Positions 28,885-32,194 of a stretch of 32,194 bases of DNA are shown here, in pieces (the first letter of the stretch is position 1; each line of letters starts with the position of its first letter). A program made the translations under genes and the position numbers. The notes beneath the pieces are model-generated. The model worked only from the letters and a program-made list of their open reading frames with translations. It had not been told where the DNA came from and did not search any database. The stretch covers positions 1 through 32,194 of the forward strand of contig ONTZ01000044.1 of assembly GCA_900320905.1 (NCBI GenBank), given 5' to 3'. The stretch comes from an uncultured Prevotella sp. (GTDB lineage Bacteria; Bacteroidota; Bacteroidia; Bacteroidales; Bacteroidaceae).

Positions 28885-30234
28885 ATGGACAACAGGCAAG
28901 CCGCACTTGAGTTGGGCCAGAAGCCCGTGGGACAACTGCTCTGGCAGTATGCCCTGCCCGCCATCGTGGCCATGACCGCCTCGAGTCTCTACAACATCAT
29001 CGACCGCGCCATGATCGGACAGATCGTGGGTCCCGAGGCCATTGCCGGCCTCGGCATCACCTTCCCCTTCATGAACTTGAGCGCCGCCTTCGGAGCCGCC
29101 GTCGGCGTGGGCTCGTCCACCTGCATCAGCGTGAAACTAGGCCAGAAAGACTACCAGACGGCCGAGCATCTGTTGGGTAACACGGTGACGCTGAACCTCA
29201 TCATCGGATTCCTCTTCATGGCCGTCTGCCTGCTGCTGCTCGACCCCATCCTGCTGTTTTTCGGCGCCTCAGAGGTCACGTTGCCCTACGCCCGAGAGTT
29301 CATGGTGGTGATCCTGCTCGGCAATATGGTGACCCACATGTACTTCGGCATGAATGCCGTGCTGCGCGCCGCTGGCAAGCCTCGCCACGCCATGTACGCT
29401 ACGCTCTTTACCGTCGCCTGCAACATCGTGCTCGTCGTCATGTTCGTATGGTGGTTCCGATGGGGCATCCGCGGTGCTGCACTCGCCACCATCACCTCAC
29501 AGACGCTTGCCCTCTGCTGGCAGATGCGAATCTTCTCCGACAAGCGCGAACTGCTACACCTGAAGCGAGGCATCTACCGCCTGAAGGCCCAGTTGGTCAG
29601 GAATATCATCGCCATCGGCATCTCCCCCTTTCTGATGAACGTGACTAGTTGCGTCATCGTCATCTTCATGAACAACCAATTCGTGCACTACGGCGGCGAC
29701 ATGGCCGTGGGAGCCTACTCCATCGCCAACTCGGTGGTCATGGTGTTCTTCATGTTCGTCATGGGCATGAACCAGGGCATGCAGCCCATCGTGGGCTATA
29801 ACTATGGTGCCGAGAAGTACGACCGCATGCTGCGCTGCCTGTGGGTTACCATCGCTTGCGCCACAGCCATTCTCCTCGCTGGCTGGACGCTCTCGATGCT
29901 CTTCCCCCAGTGGATCGCACGTATCTTCACCACCGACGCAACGCTGCTCGGCCTCGCCGCCAGGGGCATCAAGATCGACATGCTTGTGTTCTTCGTCGTA
30001 GGCTCGCAGGCCGTCATCACCAATTTCTTCCAGTGCATCGGCAAGGTGAAGATCAGTATCTTCCTCTCGCTCTCGCGACAGTTGATCCTGTTGCTGCCGA
30101 TGGCCTACGTGTTCCCCCTGTTTTGGGGGCTCGACGGCGTGTGGTACTCCATGCCCGCCAGTGACTTCGGCTCGTTTGCAATGACTATTCCGATATTACT
30201 CTGGTTTCTTAGAAATAAAATCAAGAAGCAATGA
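28885..30234 (+). CDS. MATE-family efflux transporter
   Basis: A 449-residue inner-membrane antiporter with about 12 helices in two related halves. The opening LGQKPVGQLLWQYALPAIVAMTASSLYNIIDRAMIGQIVGPEAIAGLGITFP and the second-half counterpart with GMNQGMQPIVGYNYGAEKYDRM are typical MATE landmarks. It should expel organic cations or drugs using a Na+ or H+ gradient; substrate unknown. The stop overlaps the start of the following cytidylate-kinase-like gene (ATGA at 30231), so the two are translationally coupled. Confidence 0.93.
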   Translation: MDNRQAALELGQKPVGQLLWQYALPAIVAMTASSLYNIIDRAMIGQIVGPEAIAGLGITFPFMNLSAAFGAAVGVGSSTCISVKLGQKDYQTAEHLLGNTVTLNLIIGFLFMAVCLLLLDPILLFFGASEVTLPYAREFMVVILLGNMVTHMYFGMNAVLRAAGKPRHAMYATLFTVACNIVLVVMFVWWFRWGIRGAALATITSQTLALCWQMRIFSDKRELLHLKRGIYRLKAQLVRNIIAIGISPFLMNVTSCVIVIFMNNQFVHYGGDMAVGAYSIANSVVMVFFMFVMGMNQGMQPIVGYNYGAEKYDRMLRCLWVTIACATAILLAGWTLSMLFPQWIARIFTTDATLLGLAARGIKIDMLVFFVVGSQAVITNFFQCIGKVKISIFLSLSRQLILLLPMAYVFPLFWGLDGVWYSMPASDFGSFAMTIPILLWFLRNKIKKQ

Positions 30235-30845
30235 AACATATTATTATCAACGTTGGAAGGCAACTCGGAAGCGGCGGACACGACATCGGAAGGATGCTCG
30301 CGCTCGACTTTCAGGCGAAGTATTACGACCGCGAGATACTTAACCTCGCTGCCAAGGAGAGCGGACTCTCCGAAAAGATCTTCGAGCAGAACGACGAGAA
30401 GAAAGGCTTCTTCCGAGGACTGCTCAACCTCGGCATGCCTCATCTCGGCGGCGGAAGTGACAAGCCCGGGTTCACGCAGGAGAGCCTCTTCCAGTTCCAG
30501 AGCGAGGCCATCCAGAAGGCCGCAAAGGAAGGATCGTGCGTATTCGTGGGCCGATGTGCCGACTATGTCCTGCGCGACTTCTCCAACGTGGTGAACATCT
30601 TCATCACAGCCTCGATCGGCTATCGCATCGAGCAGATCATGAACAAGCAGCACCTCGACTTCGACGCCGCCCAGAAGTTCATCGAGCAGAAGGAGTCCGA
30701 CCGTGCTTCCTACTATAATTACTATACGGGCAAGAAATGGGGTGCCGCAGAGAGTTACGATTTCTGCATCGACTCCAGCATCCTCGGCTTCGTCGAGACC
30801 GAGAAACTGATTGCCGAGTTTATCAGGAAAAGGTTTAAGATATAG
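30231..30845 (+). CDS. Cytidylate-kinase-like family protein (second copy)
   Basis: A 204-residue soluble protein of the same family as 5529-6167. IINVGRQLGSGGHDIGRMLALDFQAKYYDREIL is the family start, with phosphate loop GSGGHDIG lacking the Walker lysine, followed by CVFVGRCADYVLRD, IFITASIGYRIEQIM and YNYYTGKKWG, a block common in this family. The two copies are clearly diverged, so they are old paralogues rather than a recent duplication. ATG overlaps the MATE stop by 4 bp. The TAG stop codon lies in the first, degenerate unit (ATAGG) of CCTAGG array D. Biochemical role not established. Confidence 0.85.
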   Translation: MKHIIINVGRQLGSGGHDIGRMLALDFQAKYYDREILNLAAKESGLSEKIFEQNDEKKGFFRGLLNLGMPHLGGGSDKPGFTQESLFQFQSEAIQKAAKEGSCVFVGRCADYVLRDFSNVVNIFITASIGYRIEQIMNKQHLDFDAAQKFIEQKESDRASYYNYYTGKKWGAAESYDFCIDSSILGFVETEKLIAEFIRKRFKI

Positions 30846-30894
30846 GCCAGCCTAGGGGCCCTAGGTACCCCTAGGTCACCTAGGATAGCCTAGG
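30841..30894. repeat. CCTAGG palindrome array D
   Basis: A degenerate ATAGG unit at 30841-30846, then perfect CCTAGG at 30851, 30860, 30870, 30879 and 30889 (intervals 10, 9, 10, 9, 10). It starts at the kinase-like stop codon and ends 23 bp before the phosphoesterase ATG. Confidence 0.95.
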
Positions 30895-30917
30895 AAATTC
30901 TTGAAAAATCCCCGCCA

Positions 30918-31415
30918 ATGAAAAGAATAGGAATCCTCAGCGACACCCACTCCTTCTGGGACGAGAAGTACCTCCACTACTTCGAGCCCTGCGACGAGAT
31001 CTGGCACGCCGGCGACATCGGCAGTGTCGAGGTCGCAGAGCGCCTCGCCGCCTTCCGTCCGTTCCGCGCCGTTTTCGGCAACTGCGACGGCGGCGACCTG
31101 CGTCTGATGTACCGCGAACTGAACCGCTTCAAGGTCGAGGATGTCGATGTGCTCATCAAGCATATCGGCGGCTATCCGGGGAATTACGACTTCTCCGTCC
31201 GCTCGACGCTCTTTGCCAATCCGCCGCAACTCTTCGTCGCCGGCCACTCGCACATCCTGAAAGTCAAATATGACAAGACCCTCGGTCTGCTGCATATCAA
31301 TCCCGGTGCCGCCGGCATCCAGGGTTGGCACAAGGAGCGGACGCTTGTCCGCCTCACCATCGACGGCCGTGAGTTCAAGGATATGGAAATCATTACATTA
31401 GGAGATAAGAAATGA
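30918..31415 (+). CDS. YfcE/MJ0936-type metallophosphoesterase
   Basis: A 165-residue cytoplasmic phosphodiesterase. Metal-binding motifs are in order: ILSDTHSFWD (D-x-H), WHAGDIGS (GD), VFGNCDG (GN-D), and VAGHSHILKV (GHSH); IKHIGG replaces the usual HGH-type motif. HINPGAAG near the end is also typical. Family enzymes cleave phosphodiesters such as bis-pNPP in vitro; the natural substrate is usually unknown. Lies 72 bp after the kinase-like gene, with CCTAGG array D between them. Confidence 0.9.
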   Translation: MKRIGILSDTHSFWDEKYLHYFEPCDEIWHAGDIGSVEVAERLAAFRPFRAVFGNCDGGDLRLMYRELNRFKVEDVDVLIKHIGGYPGNYDFSVRSTLFANPPQLFVAGHSHILKVKYDKTLGLLHINPGAAGIQGWHKERTLVRLTIDGREFKDMEIITLGDKK

Positions 31416-31458
31416 TAGAGCAGATATGGACATTCGAAAGATTAAAAGACAATAAGAA

Positions 31459-32194
31459 ATGAAAAGAACAATCGTTATTACTGGTGGCGCAGGCTTTATT
31501 GGAAGCCATGTGGTGCGCCTGTTCGTGAACAAGTATCCCGAGTATCACATCATCAACCTCGACAAGTTGACCTATGCTCATCATCAACCTCGACAAGTTG
31601 ACCTATGCTGGCAACCTCGCCAATCTGAGGGATATCGAGGACAAGCCCAACTATGAGTTTGTGAAGATGGACATCTGCGATTTCGACGCCTTCTACAAAC
31701 TGATGCAGGACAAAAAGGTGGATGGCATCATCCATCTTGCCGCCGAGAGTCATGTCGACCGCTCGATCAAAGACCCCTTCACCTTCGCCAAGACAAATGT
31801 AATGGGTACGCTTTCGCTGCTCCAGGCTGCAAAACTCTATTGGGAGTCTCTCCCCGAGAAGTACGAGGGCAAGCGCTTCTACCACATTTCTACCGACGAG
31901 GTGTATGGCGCACTGGAACTGACGCATCCCGAGGGCATCGAACCGCCGTTCACCACAACGGCATCGAGCGCCGAGCATCACTTGGCCTACGGTGATAAGT
32001 TCTTCCTGGAGACCACGAAGTACAATCCTCATTCGCCGTATTCCGCCGCCAAGGCATCGAGCGATCACTTCGTCCGTGCTTACCACGACACTTACGGTAT
32101 GCCCGTTGTCGTGACGAACTGTTCGAACAACTATGGCCCGTATCAGTTCCCTGAGAAGTTGATCCCGCTGTTCATCAACAACATCCGCCATCGC
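31459..32194 (+). pseudogene. rfbB: dTDP-glucose 4,6-dehydratase, frameshifted by a 31-bp duplication; 3' end outside window
   Basis: The first 40 codons read MKRTIVITGGAGFIGSHVVRLF...NLDKLTYA, the Rossmann start of RfbB. The frame then shifts, because a 31-bp segment is repeated in tandem (31548-31578 and 31579-31609), and stops at 31656. From the second copy the +1-shifted frame continues normally to the window edge: [51 protein letters not shown], the [20 protein letters not shown] catalytic block (Tyr and Lys) and [19 protein letters not shown]. Removing one copy restores one continuous protein. RfbB makes dTDP-4-keto-6-deoxyglucose for rhamnose and other surface sugars. It could be a true mutation, a reversible switch, or an assembly error. 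Confidence 0.9.
31548..31609 (+). repeat. Perfect 31-bp tandem duplication in rfbB
   Basis: Two identical 31-bp copies, 31548-31578 and 31579-31609, with mismatching bases on both outer sides, so the duplication is exactly 62 bp. As 31 leaves remainder 1 on division by 3, it shifts the reading frame. Confidence 0.98.

Noticed and set aside
28735-28935. Extension of the 28267 gene to an upstream start
   Set aside because: It would cross the divergent MATE promoter and start codon, and the signal peptide begins at 28734.

Overview
The window looks like a chromosomal segment of a Bacteroidota species, most likely a Prevotellaceae member (Prevotella/Segatella-like) from a gut or rumen setting. 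This rests on repeated promoters of the Bacteroidota type (TTTG, 19-22 bp, TAnnTTTG), weak Shine-Dalgarno use, a BspA-type leucine-rich-repeat protein, a DUF4492-cydA-cydB operon, cytidylate-kinase-like proteins, and a TrmB with the SDPQMKN-type motif. No tRNA, rRNA, CRISPR array, integrase or complete IS was seen.

Layout. 1-3.4 kb: an AT-richer, accessory-looking stretch with the 5' part of an agmatine-deiminase-family gene, a broken RhuM-family remnant, a small unknown protein, a candidate structured small RNA with its own promoter and terminator, and a two-gene unit (sugar-isomerase-like protein plus a small secreted protein). 3.4-6.9 kb: a His-rich Zn/Cd-type P-type ATPase, then a cytidylate-kinase-like gene with aat. 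6.9-9.9 kb (minus strand): DUF4492-cydA-cydB, the cytochrome bd oxidase operon. 10.0-18.3 kb (plus): a coiled-coil membrane-anchored protein, then tolC, an HlyD-type adaptor and two ABC-2 permeases (no ATPase), a CDP-alcohol phosphatidyltransferase-like protein and an NCS2 purine permease. 18.3-23.9 kb (minus): a very tight six-gene unit ilvE-DUF805-TM2-trmB-bspA-mrp. 24.1-28.7 kb: an outer-membrane-type protein (plus), then xseB, xseA, a secreted subtilase and two small envelope proteins (minus). 28.9-32.2 kb (plus): a MATE pump coupled to a second cytidylate-kinase-like gene, a YfcE-like phosphoesterase, and rfbB, which carries a 31-bp tandem duplication that breaks its frame.

The most unusual content is not a gene. 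Four loci carry arrays of the palindrome CCTAGG repeated every 9-11 bp: three sit at the 3' ends of genes (twice with the TAG stop codon inside a repeat unit), and one lies inside trmB, where it encodes an in-frame repeated peptide. A second theme is short tandem repeats with a 7-bp period (in the P-type ATPase, tolC, cydA, and filling the whole hlyD-permease gap) or an 8-bp period (filling the gap before tolC). Since 7 and 8 are not multiples of 3, unit gain or loss would shift frame in the coding copies. Together with the 31-bp duplication in rfbB, this suggests a genome prone to short tandem duplication.

All calls come from reading the sequence and the translations; no database search or folding program was run.
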